A DNA stretch of 64,000 bases from an uncultured Collinsella sp. Its GTDB lineage: Bacteria; Actinomycetota; Coriobacteriia; Coriobacteriales; Coriobacteriaceae. The notes beneath the pieces were generated by a model. The model was not told where the DNA came from. It saw only the letters and a program-made list of their open reading frames with translations, and made no database searches. The translations under genes were made by a program, and so were the position numbers. This document shows, one piece after another, positions 1 to 8,068 of this stretch (its first letter is position 1; each line of letters starts with the position of its first letter). The stretch is from the NCBI GenBank assembly GCA_902496115.1, contig CABUZK010000003.1:1-64000 (forward strand), written 5' to 3'.

Positions 1-59
1 CGCTTGCCGAGGCGGCTGCCGCCGTCTGACATTGCGAAAACGCGGCCCGGTTCGGTAAC

Positions 60-350
60 AAAAAAACCGTCCTCGGGCATGTGCATTGCCCAAGGACGGT
101 TGAATTCCGCGGTACCACCTTGTTTGACCCGACGGATGTCTGGCCCGCCGCGCCCACTCTTTGCCCCTTGTCGCGAGGCTCACGGCTTCCCTACTGGGGA
201 CATCGCCGCCGCTGGCCGCGCGCCCGTTGAGGTCGCTGCTCGGGAGTGAACGCTTGGCCCTTGTCACCGCAGGAAGGCTTGCAGCCCATGACCTTCCCTC
301 TCTTGCCGGCGACGCGGCGGGCAAAACCCTCTCCGTCAACGCATTGGGCT
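60..350 (-). promoter_or_regulatory. T-box leader (tRNA-sensing riboswitch)
   Basis: Read on the minus strand, the segment contains the conserved T-box core AGGTGGTACCGCGG (120 to 107), followed by a strong terminator, ACCGTCCTTGGGCA pairing with TGCCCGAGGACGGT (100-66), and a run of T. Further upstream, AGAGAGGGAAGG and GGCTGCAAGCCTTCC (about 310-265) resemble the distal part of Stem I. This is the family that binds uncharged tRNA and switches terminator to antiterminator, normally ahead of an aminoacyl-tRNA synthetase or amino-acid gene. The controlled gene lies off the left edge; an ATG at 32 could begin it (MSDGGSRLGK) but has no good ribosome binding site. I could not assign the specifier codon, so the amino acid is unknown. 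The 5' limit is approximate. Confidence 0.85.
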
Positions 351-479
351 ATAGGATAACACATTCTGCGTGTGCATCGCCGCGTTCCGTTTTGTTCGTG
401 CTGGGTACAAGGCAGGTAGCTGTGCAAACTGGCCGCGCCGCCGCGTGCGACGGGCGACCTGCGAGATCAAGGATATGGT

Positions 480-2054
480 ATGGGAAAGAAGCACGATAAG
501 AAGGCCGAGCCCGCAGCGGGCAAGACGCCCAAAGGCATGAAGGTCGATAAGGCCGTCAAAAAATTCCGCAAGCTCGAGGGCAAGCTGTGGACCCGCGAGT
601 ACCTGCTCAAGATTGCCGAGTTTGACGGCGCGACGATTGCCCCCGCCAACGGCGCTGCGGCCCGCGCCGATGCTATGGGCACCCTTGCCGGCGAGCATCA
701 CAAGCTCCTGACCAGCGAAAAGTCTGTCGAACTTGTGCGCTCGCTGGCATGTGAGACCGTCGCCGGAGGCAAGATCGACGACCCGCAGCTGCTCGACGAG
801 ATCCGCGTGCTCGGCCGCGACCAGCGCGAAGCGAGCGTCATTCCCACCGAGGAGGCCGAGGCCTGGACCAGGCTCACCTGCGAGGCCGACGCCGTGTGGC
901 ACAAGGCCAAGACGGCCAATGACTGGGCGAGCTTTGAGCCCTATGTGGATAAAATCGTCGCCCAACTTAAGCATCAGGCCGAGCTCATGGACCCCAAGCG
1001 CGACCCATACGACGTTTGGCTCGACCAGTACGAGCGCGGCCTTTCCGCCAAGAGCTTCGATGCGTTTTGCGATGAGGTCAAGGCTACGGTCGTGCCGCTC
1101 GTGCACGCCATCGGCGAGCGCGGCCAGCAGCCCGCTGCCGACTTTTTGCACGCCCGCGTGCCCGAGGCTGCCCAGCGTGCCATGAGCTTTGACCTGATGA
1201 AGCTTGTCGGCCTGGATCTGGACGACACCACGCTTGCCTTTACCGAGCATCCGTTTAGCGAGGGCTTCTCGGTGGGCGATGCGCGCATCGCGACGCACAT
1301 CTACGAGGACGACTGCATCTCCAACGTCTACAGCATCATCCACGAGGCGGGGCACACCATGTACGAGTTGGGCGTCAATCCCGCCTATGCGCGCACCTGC
1401 CTGGAGGGCGGCACCTCCATGGGCATCCACGAGAGCCAGAGCCGCTTCTTTGAGAACACCGTGGGTCGCAGCCGCGCCTTTATGGGACCGCTGCTCGAGG
1501 TGCTGCGCCGCCACGCGCCCGAGGTCTACGGCAGCGTGAACGAGGACACGCTCTACCGCGCCGTGAACATCGCGCAGCCGTCGCTGATCCGCACCGAGGC
1601 CGACGAGCTCACCTATCCGCTGCATATTATGGTGCGTTACCAGATTGAGCGCATGCTGTTTGCCGGCGAGGCCACGGCCAAGGACATCCCCGCGCTTTGG
1701 AATCGTTTTATGGACGAGTACCTGGGCATTCCCGTCCCCGACGACACGCGCGGCTGCCTGCAGGATACGCACTGGAGCGGCGGCTCGTTTGGCTACTTCC
1801 CCACGTATGCGCTGGGTAGCGCCTACGATGCCATGTTTGTGCCGGCCATGTGCCGCGACGGTGTCGACCTCAACGGCGCCTGTGCGAGCGGCGATCTGGC
1901 GCCCGTCCGCGCCTGGCTGGGCGAGCACATTTGGCAGTGGGGCCGCGCCAAAGACGCGCCGGAGCTCATCAAGGGCGCCTGCGGCATGGACTTTGACGCC
2001 CGCTACTACTGCAGCTACCTGCAGGACAAGTTCACCACGCTATACCAGCTGTAA
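480..2054 (+). CDS. M32 family metallocarboxypeptidase (carboxypeptidase Taq type)
   Basis: Predicted cytoplasmic zinc carboxypeptidase of 524 residues, the usual length for family M32, which trims C-terminal residues from peptides. The zinc motif HEAGH is at residues 288-292 and the family-specific HESQSRFFENTVGR block, holding the third zinc ligand, starts at residue 317. The start is set by AAGGA six bases before the ATG. The N-terminal 30 residues are lysine-rich and poorly conserved in the family. It is monocistronic: a T-box leader diverges upstream and a strong terminator follows. Likely role is peptide scavenging. The family call is firm; substrate preference cannot be read from sequence. 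Confidence 0.93.
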   Translation: MGKKHDKKAEPAAGKTPKGMKVDKAVKKFRKLEGKLWTREYLLKIAEFDGATIAPANGAAARADAMGTLAGEHHKLLTSEKSVELVRSLACETVAGGKIDDPQLLDEIRVLGRDQREASVIPTEEAEAWTRLTCEADAVWHKAKTANDWASFEPYVDKIVAQLKHQAELMDPKRDPYDVWLDQYERGLSAKSFDAFCDEVKATVVPLVHAIGERGQQPAADFLHARVPEAAQRAMSFDLMKLVGLDLDDTTLAFTEHPFSEGFSVGDARIATHIYEDDCISNVYSIIHEAGHTMYELGVNPAYARTCLEGGTSMGIHESQSRFFENTVGRSRAFMGPLLEVLRRHAPEVYGSVNEDTLYRAVNIAQPSLIRTEADELTYPLHIMVRYQIERMLFAGEATAKDIPALWNRFMDEYLGIPVPDDTRGCLQDTHWSGGSFGYFPTYALGSAYDAMFVPAMCRDGVDLNGACASGDLAPVRAWLGEHIWQWGRAKDAPELIKGACGMDFDARYYCSYLQDKFTTLYQL

Positions 2055-2082
2055 AGCTTAGGCAACACGTCAACGCAAAGGA

Positions 2083-2117
2083 GCGCCGCGGGATCTATCC
2101 CGCGGCGCCCTCTTTTT
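2083..2117 (+). terminator. Rho-independent terminator of the M32 peptidase gene
   Basis: An 11-bp GC-rich stem (2083-2093 with 2098-2108), a four-base loop TCTA, then a T-rich tract CTCTTTTT. Confidence 0.85.
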
Positions 2118-2122
2118 CACCT

Positions 2123-2322
2123 AGTCATTGGGGACGTTCTTAAACGACTAGGTTGACGCCGATGTCTTGGCAAAGTCAGCGAAAACGGCCCCAAGCGAGC
2201 AAGGTGACGTGAAATGAAAGGGCGCTGACCTTCTGGTCGCGCCCTTGAAATTGAACGTCAGATTGCCGCTTGGGGCCGTTTGCAGCGTCGAGCCGTTACG
2301 CGGTTTGGTAAAACCGCGTAAC
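2123..2322. repeat. Palindromic intergenic repeat, family A copy 1
   Basis: Starts with AGTCATTGGGGACGTTCTT. A long hairpin follows: AAACGGCCCCAAGCG (2183-2197) pairs with 2267-2281; GCAA (2199-2202) pairs with TTGC (2263-2266); TGACGT (2205-2210) pairs with ACGTCA (2255-2260); AAGGGCGC (2218-2225) pairs with 2239-2246; and GACC/GGTC closes a TTCT loop. A separate 12-bp hairpin (2295-2306 with 2311-2322) ends on the first base of the glmM stop codon. Two other copies lie at 37041 and 45535. No ORF is supported here. It occupies the space between two convergent genes. Confidence 0.85.
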
Positions 2323-3653
2323 TATAGAGCTTCCAGCGCCGCGGCGATGCGCTTCATGGCGACGTCGGCAGCTGCCTGGTCGGGAGCTTCGGCCAAAACG
2401 CGAATCACCGACTCGGTTCCACTCTTGCGCACCAGCACGCGGCCCTCGCCCACCAGCGACGCCTCGGCCTCGGCGATGGCGGCTTGCACGCCCATGTTGC
2501 CCAGCGCGGCGTCTTTATCCGCCACGCGTACGGCAACCTGAGCCTGCGGCAGTAGCTTGCACGGAGCCGTGAGCTGCGAGAGCGTCTCGCGCTCGGCACG
2601 AATCACTTCCATCACGCGCAGCGAGGTCATAATGCCGTCGCCCGTGCGCTCGATATCACCAAAGATCGTGTGGCCCGTCTGCTCGCCGCCCAGGCTGTAG
2701 CCGCCCTCGCGCATCTTGGCATACACATGACGGTCGCCCACGCCGCTGGTCACGGCACTTAGACCGGCAAGCTCCAGCGACTTGACCAGGCCAAAGTTGC
2801 TGGCGATCGTCGGCACCACGGTACCGCCCGAAAGGCGACCGTGCTTGTTCAGGTACACGCCGCACACATACAGGATCTGGTCGCCGTCGACCACGCGACC
2901 ACGCTCGTCCACGGCCAGGCAGCGGTCGGCATCGCCGTCGTAGGCAAAGCCAACGTCCAGGCCCTGCTCCACCACGTGTCGCTGCAGACGCTCCATATGC
3001 GTGGAGCCGCAGTCAACGTTGATGTTAAAACCATCGGGCGCGGCGTTAATCACGCGCACATCGGCACCCAGCGCGTCGAACACCGGCTTGGCCACCGAGG
3101 ATGCCGAGCCGTTGGCGCAGTCGAGACCGATCTTGACGCCCTGCAGCGAAAAGTTCGCGCTAGCGATGAGCGAGGCGATGTAGCGGTTGCGGCCCTGCAT
3201 GTAGTCGACCGTGGCGCCGATGTGGTTGCCCGTTGCCAGCGGCACCTCGCTCTTGCCATCGATGTAGTCCTCAATGAGCTCCAGCACGTCCTCGTCCATC
3301 TTAAAGCCGTCGCTGTTGACGAGCTTAATGCCGTTATCGCAAAACGGGTTGTGGCTCGCGCTGATCATGATGCCGCAATCGAAGCAGCCTTCCACAGTCT
3401 GATGCGCTACGCCCGGCGTGGGGATCACGTGCAGCATATAGGCGTCCGCACCGCTCGCGACCAGGCCGCTCACCAGCGCCGCCTCGAACATATAACTCGA
3501 GCGACGCGTGTCCTTGCCCACGATCACGCGTGCCTTGCGCTCGCGGTTGGCGCCGTAATACCAGCCCACAAAACGGCCAATCTTATAAGCGTGCTCTACC
3601 GTCAGCCCAACGTTGGCCTCACCACGAAAGCCGTCGGTGCCAAAGTACTTCAT
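2322..3653 (-). CDS. glmM: Phosphoglucosamine mutase
   Basis: Interconverts glucosamine-6-phosphate and glucosamine-1-phosphate on the cytoplasmic route to UDP-GlcNAc for peptidoglycan. The 443-residue protein has the alpha-D-phosphohexomutase layout: N-terminal FGTDGFRG, the phosphoserine loop SASHNPFCDNG with catalytic serine at about residue 100, the metal-binding DGDADR loop near residue 240, and a C-terminal sugar-phosphate loop RKSGTESVIRV. The start is supported by AAGGAGAGCGC just before the ATG. A terminator lies in the 83-bp gap to the upstream DUF4012 gene, so it is probably transcribed alone. The stop codon touches the terminal hairpin of repeat A1. GlmM is preferred over ManB or PGM by length and the SASHNPFCDNG loop. 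Confidence 0.95.
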   Translation of the reverse strand: MKYFGTDGFRGEANVGLTVEHAYKIGRFVGWYYGANRERKARVIVGKDTRRSSYMFEAALVSGLVASGADAYMLHVIPTPGVAHQTVEGCFDCGIMISASHNPFCDNGIKLVNSDGFKMDEDVLELIEDYIDGKSEVPLATGNHIGATVDYMQGRNRYIASLIASANFSLQGVKIGLDCANGSASSVAKPVFDALGADVRVINAAPDGFNINVDCGSTHMERLQRHVVEQGLDVGFAYDGDADRCLAVDERGRVVDGDQILYVCGVYLNKHGRLSGGTVVPTIASNFGLVKSLELAGLSAVTSGVGDRHVYAKMREGGYSLGGEQTGHTIFGDIERTGDGIMTSLRVMEVIRAERETLSQLTAPCKLLPQAQVAVRVADKDAALGNMGVQAAIAEAEASLVGEGRVLVRKSGTESVIRVLAEAPDQAAADVAMKRIAAALEAL

Positions 3654-3669
3654 GCGCTCTCCTTACAAA

Positions 3670-3699
3670 ATAGGGGCGAACAGATTGCCTGTCCGCCCC
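3670..3699 (-). terminator. Terminator-like hairpin between the DUF4012 gene and glmM
   Basis: GGGGCGGACAG and CTGTTCGCCCC pair across a short loop on the minus strand, followed by TATTTTG. It sits after the DUF4012 stop and before glmM. Confidence 0.6.
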
Positions 3700-3736
3700 A
3701 AAATGGTACTCGATTATCTGCGCTACCAGAAAAACC

Positions 3737-6076
3737 CTACGCCGACGCGCTGTCGCGAGCCGCCTGGCATGTAGGAGTCTGACGCAGCGTAAGCGGCTTG
3801 TCCCCCGCCTCGGCCGACGTGGTCAGCGTATACGTGATCGTCGTCGTCTCGCCAGCATGCAGGTCAACGGTGCCCGAATAGAAGGGGATTCCATGCCACG
3901 TAGCGGCGCCAAGACCAAACTGGGTGCCCTCGACGGTCAGATCAGTAATGTTGCCGCCCGTCGGGGCAAACAACGAGACATTCAGACGCTCGTCGTCACG
4001 CGCGGCATCGGGTGCGCTCGCCGCAACGTAGTCGGGCAGCTTGCCAGCCTCCTCCTGCGTCATGATGTTCGTCAGGGTAACGGTGATGCGATAGGAGCAC
4101 GTGCCGTCACCGTTCTTCACGCCCTGACCAATCTGCGTATCGGCGTTCAGGTACCAGTCGAGCTTGGAGAAGCTCAGGTTGTTAAAGTAAACGCCGGCAA
4201 CAGGATCGGCGCTCGGGTCATCCGGATCGGGCAGCGAAGCGTCAATGCCCGTCTCTTTGATGGCATTCTGCTCATCATCGTTTCTCATCCACGCGATCAG
4301 GCGGCCCTCTTCGGCACCGCGCTCAACGGCGCTGACAAGCTTCGTAACATCGACATCGCCGATACCGCCAAGGATCTTGTCGAAGGCAGCGCTGGCGACG
4401 GATGCAAAGATGCCGTCCGACTCCTCGACCGGATAGTTCCAGTACACATCGTGCATGAGGACCTTTGCGGCGTTGGTGCCGTCGACAACCGTTCCGTCGG
4501 GCAGCGAGACATTACCGACCAGGCCCAGCAGATACTGCAGGAACACCGGGTCGATACCGATGACGCCATCAACGTCCTGTCCATACTGGGACTTCCACAG
4601 CGCGGCGACACGCTGCGAGTTGCGGGGCCAATCAGGCGAATAGGTATTGCCCGAGTTGTACAGGTTACTGTGGTTGCCGAACAGCGCCTCATCCTCTTCG
4701 TCGACGCTCTCAACCGCCTCGTCTTTGCTGAGCGCAATACATGGAACAAAGTCACCGATCGACATCTGGCCATCGGTGACTGAAATCAAACCTTGCGAAC
4801 CACCAAAACCGCCGCAAGCACGAATCTCGACGTTGTTCATGGCATACACAAGATAGTTGCGCGTCTGGCCGTTGGCGCCGAGCATCTGGGGCAGAACGGG
4901 GGCAATCTTCTCTGCCGCGTCGACTACACCGTCCAGGGTGGCAAAGCCGTCCTTTGCCTTATCGACCAGCTCGGTCACCTGGGCGATATGCGTATCGCCA
5001 ATACCCTGCACCTTTTTGTTGGCGCTCTTGAACGCCTTCGAGCTATCGGAGAGCGAATCGGCGACCGCCTGCAGCGCGGACACGTTGATTGTCCCGTCCT
5101 GGAACAGCTTACCGGGCGTTGCCTGAGCGAGATTATCGGCCATGGGGACCAGCGCGCCGCTCGAAACATCGGACAGAGCGTCGACCATGGTGCGGGCGGC
5201 GTTAATATCGCCGCCGTACACCGGAATGAACGAAGCCATCGTCCACACCGGACTCGAGGTCTCCTTCTTCATGCTGCTGCAGAGCTCGTCAATTTTTTTC
5301 GCATCGTCGGGCAGGGTCGAAAAATCGCCCGACGTGACCTTGTCCTTAAGGCCGCCGACGATCTCGACAGTTTCCTTTGCCTGGCTCTTCACGGTTTTTG
5401 CCGAGTTAAACAGCATGAAGCCACTCACGCCAAAAGCGACAAGAACCACCGCGACGATGGCAGCGACAACGGCTGCAACGCGACGCTTCTTGCGCTCGCC
5501 CTTGCGATGGCGATGGCGAACCAGGCCGTTCGAGGTCGGGCTCGTCGAGGAATCACCGCCGTAGTTCAAGCCAAAATCGTAATAATCTTCTTTAGAGCCC
5601 GAGCCCTTAAACTCGGCACCGTCGTCATTGAGACGGGCAAACGTGCCGGTTTCGGAAGCGCCCGTATAGATAGTGCCTAGGTTACCCGTAAGCCCTGCGT
5701 CTTCAGCAGAAGAAGCACTATTGGCGGGATTGGCAGAGCTGATGGGGCTGGCGTTGTGGGCGCGATGAGCGTTGTTAGCGGGGCCAGTGGAGCCGGCGAC
5801 ATTTGCACCGCCCGTTGGCGCCGGACGGACCCCGGCCGACGAAGCCGCAGAGCCCGACCCGACCGGAAATGCCTGCCTGCCTACGCGACCAGCCTGTTTT
5901 GCCTTTTGAGACTGTTCGTACAGAGCGGCAAACATCGCCGTTTCGCCCGGAGACGTACGGTTGCCAGCACCGTTTTGGCTGGATCCACTCGGTACGCCAG
6001 CGTTTCCAGTCCCATTTGAACGCGGCGGAACTGCAGAGCGCTCGCCGTCGCCGTTCTTAAAGTGGTTACCAGCCAT
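3737..6076 (-). CDS. DUF4012 domain membrane protein
   Basis: A 779-residue protein. Residues 1-190 are low-complexity (Ser, Gly, Asn, Ala) and probably disordered in the cytoplasm; RHRHRKGERKKRR precedes one membrane helix at about 199-223; the remainder is an extracytoplasmic region. The block NYLVYAMNNVEIRACGGFGG, about 400 residues in, is typical of DUF4012, common in actinobacterial and Firmicutes surface proteins. Its biochemical role is unknown; some relatives sit in cell-envelope polysaccharide loci. A GAGGACTCCTCT stretch precedes the ATG. It looks monocistronic, ending in a terminator before glmM. The domain call is good; function is not known. Confidence 0.8.
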   Translation of the reverse strand: MAGNHFKNGDGERSAVPPRSNGTGNAGVPSGSSQNGAGNRTSPGETAMFAALYEQSQKAKQAGRVGRQAFPVGSGSAASSAGVRPAPTGGANVAGSTGPANNAHRAHNASPISSANPANSASSAEDAGLTGNLGTIYTGASETGTFARLNDDGAEFKGSGSKEDYYDFGLNYGGDSSTSPTSNGLVRHRHRKGERKKRRVAAVVAAIVAVVLVAFGVSGFMLFNSAKTVKSQAKETVEIVGGLKDKVTSGDFSTLPDDAKKIDELCSSMKKETSSPVWTMASFIPVYGGDINAARTMVDALSDVSSGALVPMADNLAQATPGKLFQDGTINVSALQAVADSLSDSSKAFKSANKKVQGIGDTHIAQVTELVDKAKDGFATLDGVVDAAEKIAPVLPQMLGANGQTRNYLVYAMNNVEIRACGGFGGSQGLISVTDGQMSIGDFVPCIALSKDEAVESVDEEDEALFGNHSNLYNSGNTYSPDWPRNSQRVAALWKSQYGQDVDGVIGIDPVFLQYLLGLVGNVSLPDGTVVDGTNAAKVLMHDVYWNYPVEESDGIFASVASAAFDKILGGIGDVDVTKLVSAVERGAEEGRLIAWMRNDDEQNAIKETGIDASLPDPDDPSADPVAGVYFNNLSFSKLDWYLNADTQIGQGVKNGDGTCSYRITVTLTNIMTQEEAGKLPDYVAASAPDAARDDERLNVSLFAPTGGNITDLTVEGTQFGLGAATWHGIPFYSGTVDLHAGETTTITYTLTTSAEAGDKPLTLRQTPTCQAARDSASA

Positions 6077-6215
6077 AGAGGAGTCCTCGCAATACTAAAA
6101 GTCAATAACGCTATTAGTTTATGACATATTTGGCATCGTCAGTTAAACTCCAGATGCAGGCACCAATTCGCGGAATTGTGGTGCAACACCGCGTCCGTCT
6201 AGGCAGCGGCGTGAG

Positions 6216-7238
6216 CTATACCGTCAGGAACATCATCACGATGATCATGGCAAAGCCGATAAGGTCGGTCGGCAAAAATACCGTGCCCAGCATAACGGCG
6301 CTGGTGATGGTCGCCGAGACCGGCTCCACGGTTCCGATGAGGCTCGCACGCACCGAGCCGATGTCCTTAACGCCCTGCATATACAGCATGTAGGCAAAAA
6401 ACGAGCCAATGACCACAAACACCGCGAGCGCCTCGATACCGGCAGCATCGAGCACCGGCATATGAGCCCACGGCTGCACGAAGACGCACGAGACCACGCC
6501 CGCTGCGAGCATGGCAGAGCCTGTAACGATGGGGCTGCCGTATTCGGGCAGAATCTTGGCGGGAATCACCGCCATACAGGCTGCGCTAACCGCACACATA
6601 AGGCCTGCGACCAGACCAAGCGGCGATATGCTCAAACTGGTCGGGTCGCCGCCGGTAGCGATTAAAAAGGTGCCACCGAGGGCCAGACCAATGCCGATCG
6701 TCTCGCGAGCGCGCGGCATGCGGCGATCGACCACGCAGGCGTAACCCATGATGATGACCAGCTGCAGGCACTGGAGCACCGTCGCGGTTCCGGCATTGGT
6801 CAGACGCACGGCCGAAAGATAGCAGAACTGGTTGAACAGCAGGCCAAAAGCGGTAAAAAGCAGCAGTTGCCTACGGTCGGCGGGCGTGGTCCAGAGCCTA
6901 ACCAGACGCTCGCGATCGCGCGTGACCACCACGGCCATAAAGAGCAGGCCGGCGAGAATCTGGCGCACACTCATAAGCCACAGGGTATCAACGTGATAAG
7001 TATCGAACAGGAAGCTCGCGCTGGTGCCCGAAAAACCCCAAAACGAACCGCCCGCCAGCGTGGCCAGAACGCCCGTAATCATCTTGCGCGTCTGGGCGTC
7101 GTTGAGACGGTCGCGCCAGGCGCGACGGGTGTTGCGGCTGAGCTCGTCAGTTCCCTCGGGCACGACAAAATCGGACGCCGTCGTCATCGGTACCGAAGCC
7201 CTTTCGCGTGCACGCTGAGCTGTGCGTTCCTGCTCCAT
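6216..7238 (-). CDS. EamA/DMT-family transporter
   Basis: A 340-residue integral membrane protein of the drug/metabolite transporter superfamily. After a ~55-residue hydrophilic N-terminus come about ten hydrophobic segments in two EamA-like repeats. GGSFWGFSGTSASFLFDTY opens repeat 1, and the second repeat ends in a glycine/proline-rich GTVEPVSATITSAVMLG motif typical of these carriers. Substrate cannot be predicted; relatives export amino acids and metabolites. GGGGGAG lies five bases before the ATG. It is downstream of the SipW/AAA operon in the same direction with a 125-bp gap; I see no strong terminator in that gap, so read-through is possible. Confidence 0.85.
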   Translation of the reverse strand: MEQERTAQRARERASVPMTTASDFVVPEGTDELSRNTRRAWRDRLNDAQTRKMITGVLATLAGGSFWGFSGTSASFLFDTYHVDTLWLMSVRQILAGLLFMAVVVTRDRERLVRLWTTPADRRQLLLFTAFGLLFNQFCYLSAVRLTNAGTATVLQCLQLVIIMGYACVVDRRMPRARETIGIGLALGGTFLIATGGDPTSLSISPLGLVAGLMCAVSAACMAVIPAKILPEYGSPIVTGSAMLAAGVVSCVFVQPWAHMPVLDAAGIEALAVFVVIGSFFAYMLYMQGVKDIGSVRASLIGTVEPVSATITSAVMLGTVFLPTDLIGFAMIIVMMFLTV

Positions 7239-7363
7239 CCCACTCCCCCGAAATCAATTGGCAACAAAGCGCTCAAACTGTAGCACGAATATCGGCATGA
7301 AAAAGCAGACAATTCGGAACGTCTACGAGCATACAAATTGCAGGGACGAAAGGCGCAGACGCG

Positions 7364-8068
7364 CTATGCCGAGTGGTTGGAATCATCTAGGGCGCCGGGG
7401 GCGGCTTCCGCACTCTCATCGGTATGGCCACCGTCGTTCTGCTCCTTGGCACTGTCCTGGCCTTCCTGCTCGCGGCGACGTTTTTCGCGAATCTGCTCCA
7501 CGGCAGCACGCAGGGCGGCCTCGTCCTCGGCGCGTGCCACCTCTTGTGTGGTTTTGACCATATGGCGAATCTCGAGCACCAGCAGCACGATCAGCGGCAC
7601 CACGATAAGCGGGAAGAACAGAAGCGGGTTGGTGAGCAACGAGACCACCACGCCCAGGCCTGCCGACACAAAGACCACGCGGCCCACCACATCGGCGGCG
7701 GGTACGGGCGCGGCGTCCTCGACCGGATTGGCATCGCCCTTGGTGCGGTAGACCGGCGTGCCGTCGGCCGCATCCTCCACGGCAACGATGCGGTGCGTGT
7801 TGAGCGAACCCTCCAGCGCGTCATCGGACGAATGGAAGGTGATGATATCGCCCACCTGGTAGACCTGGCTGTTGTCGGTATCGACGACGATAAACGAATG
7901 CACGGGAATCGCCGGCTCCATCGAGCCGGTCAGCGTGCGCATAAAGCCGTAGCCCATGATGGTGGGAATCTCGCCGGCGGGCGTGAACACCGTGCGCAGC
8001 AGCACCACAAAGGCGACCAGGATCACCACGGTCGCCAACACGTTGATCACGCGGAGCACATGCTTCAT
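7364..8068 (-). CDS. SipW-like signal peptidase I (second copy in the operon)
   Basis: A 234-residue membrane peptidase of the S26B (ER/SipW) type. Residues 5-28 form a membrane helix, followed by the catalytic box GSMEP (Ser49) and NTHRIV with His92 in place of the lysine of ordinary bacterial LepB. Two hydrophobic segments follow near residues 130-165, then a charged cytoplasmic tail rich in Glu, Arg and Ala. Such enzymes process TasA/camelysin-type signal peptides. The ATG overlaps the stop of the preceding coiled-coil gene (TGATG), implying translational coupling; a GTG one codon upstream is an alternative. It is the last gene of the eight-gene operon that carries four likely substrates. 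Confidence 0.88.
   Translation of the reverse strand: MKHVLRVINVLATVVILVAFVVLLRTVFTPAGEIPTIMGYGFMRTLTGSMEPAIPVHSFIVVDTDNSQVYQVGDIITFHSSDDALEGSLNTHRIVAVEDAADGTPVYRTKGDANPVEDAAPVPAADVVGRVVFVSAGLGVVVSLLTNPLLFFPLIVVPLIVLLVLEIRHMVKTTQEVARAEDEAALRAAVEQIREKRRREQEGQDSAKEQNDGGHTDESAEAAPGALDDSNHSA

Noticed and set aside
1..32. Start of a coding region on the minus strand (MSDGGSRLGK)
   Set aside because: No ribosome binding site before the ATG and only ten codons visible; cannot be supported.
336..1928. 530-codon open frame on the minus strand
   Set aside because: Antisense to the M32 peptidase, whose HEAGH motif and ribosome site are unambiguous; high GC in third positions creates such frames.
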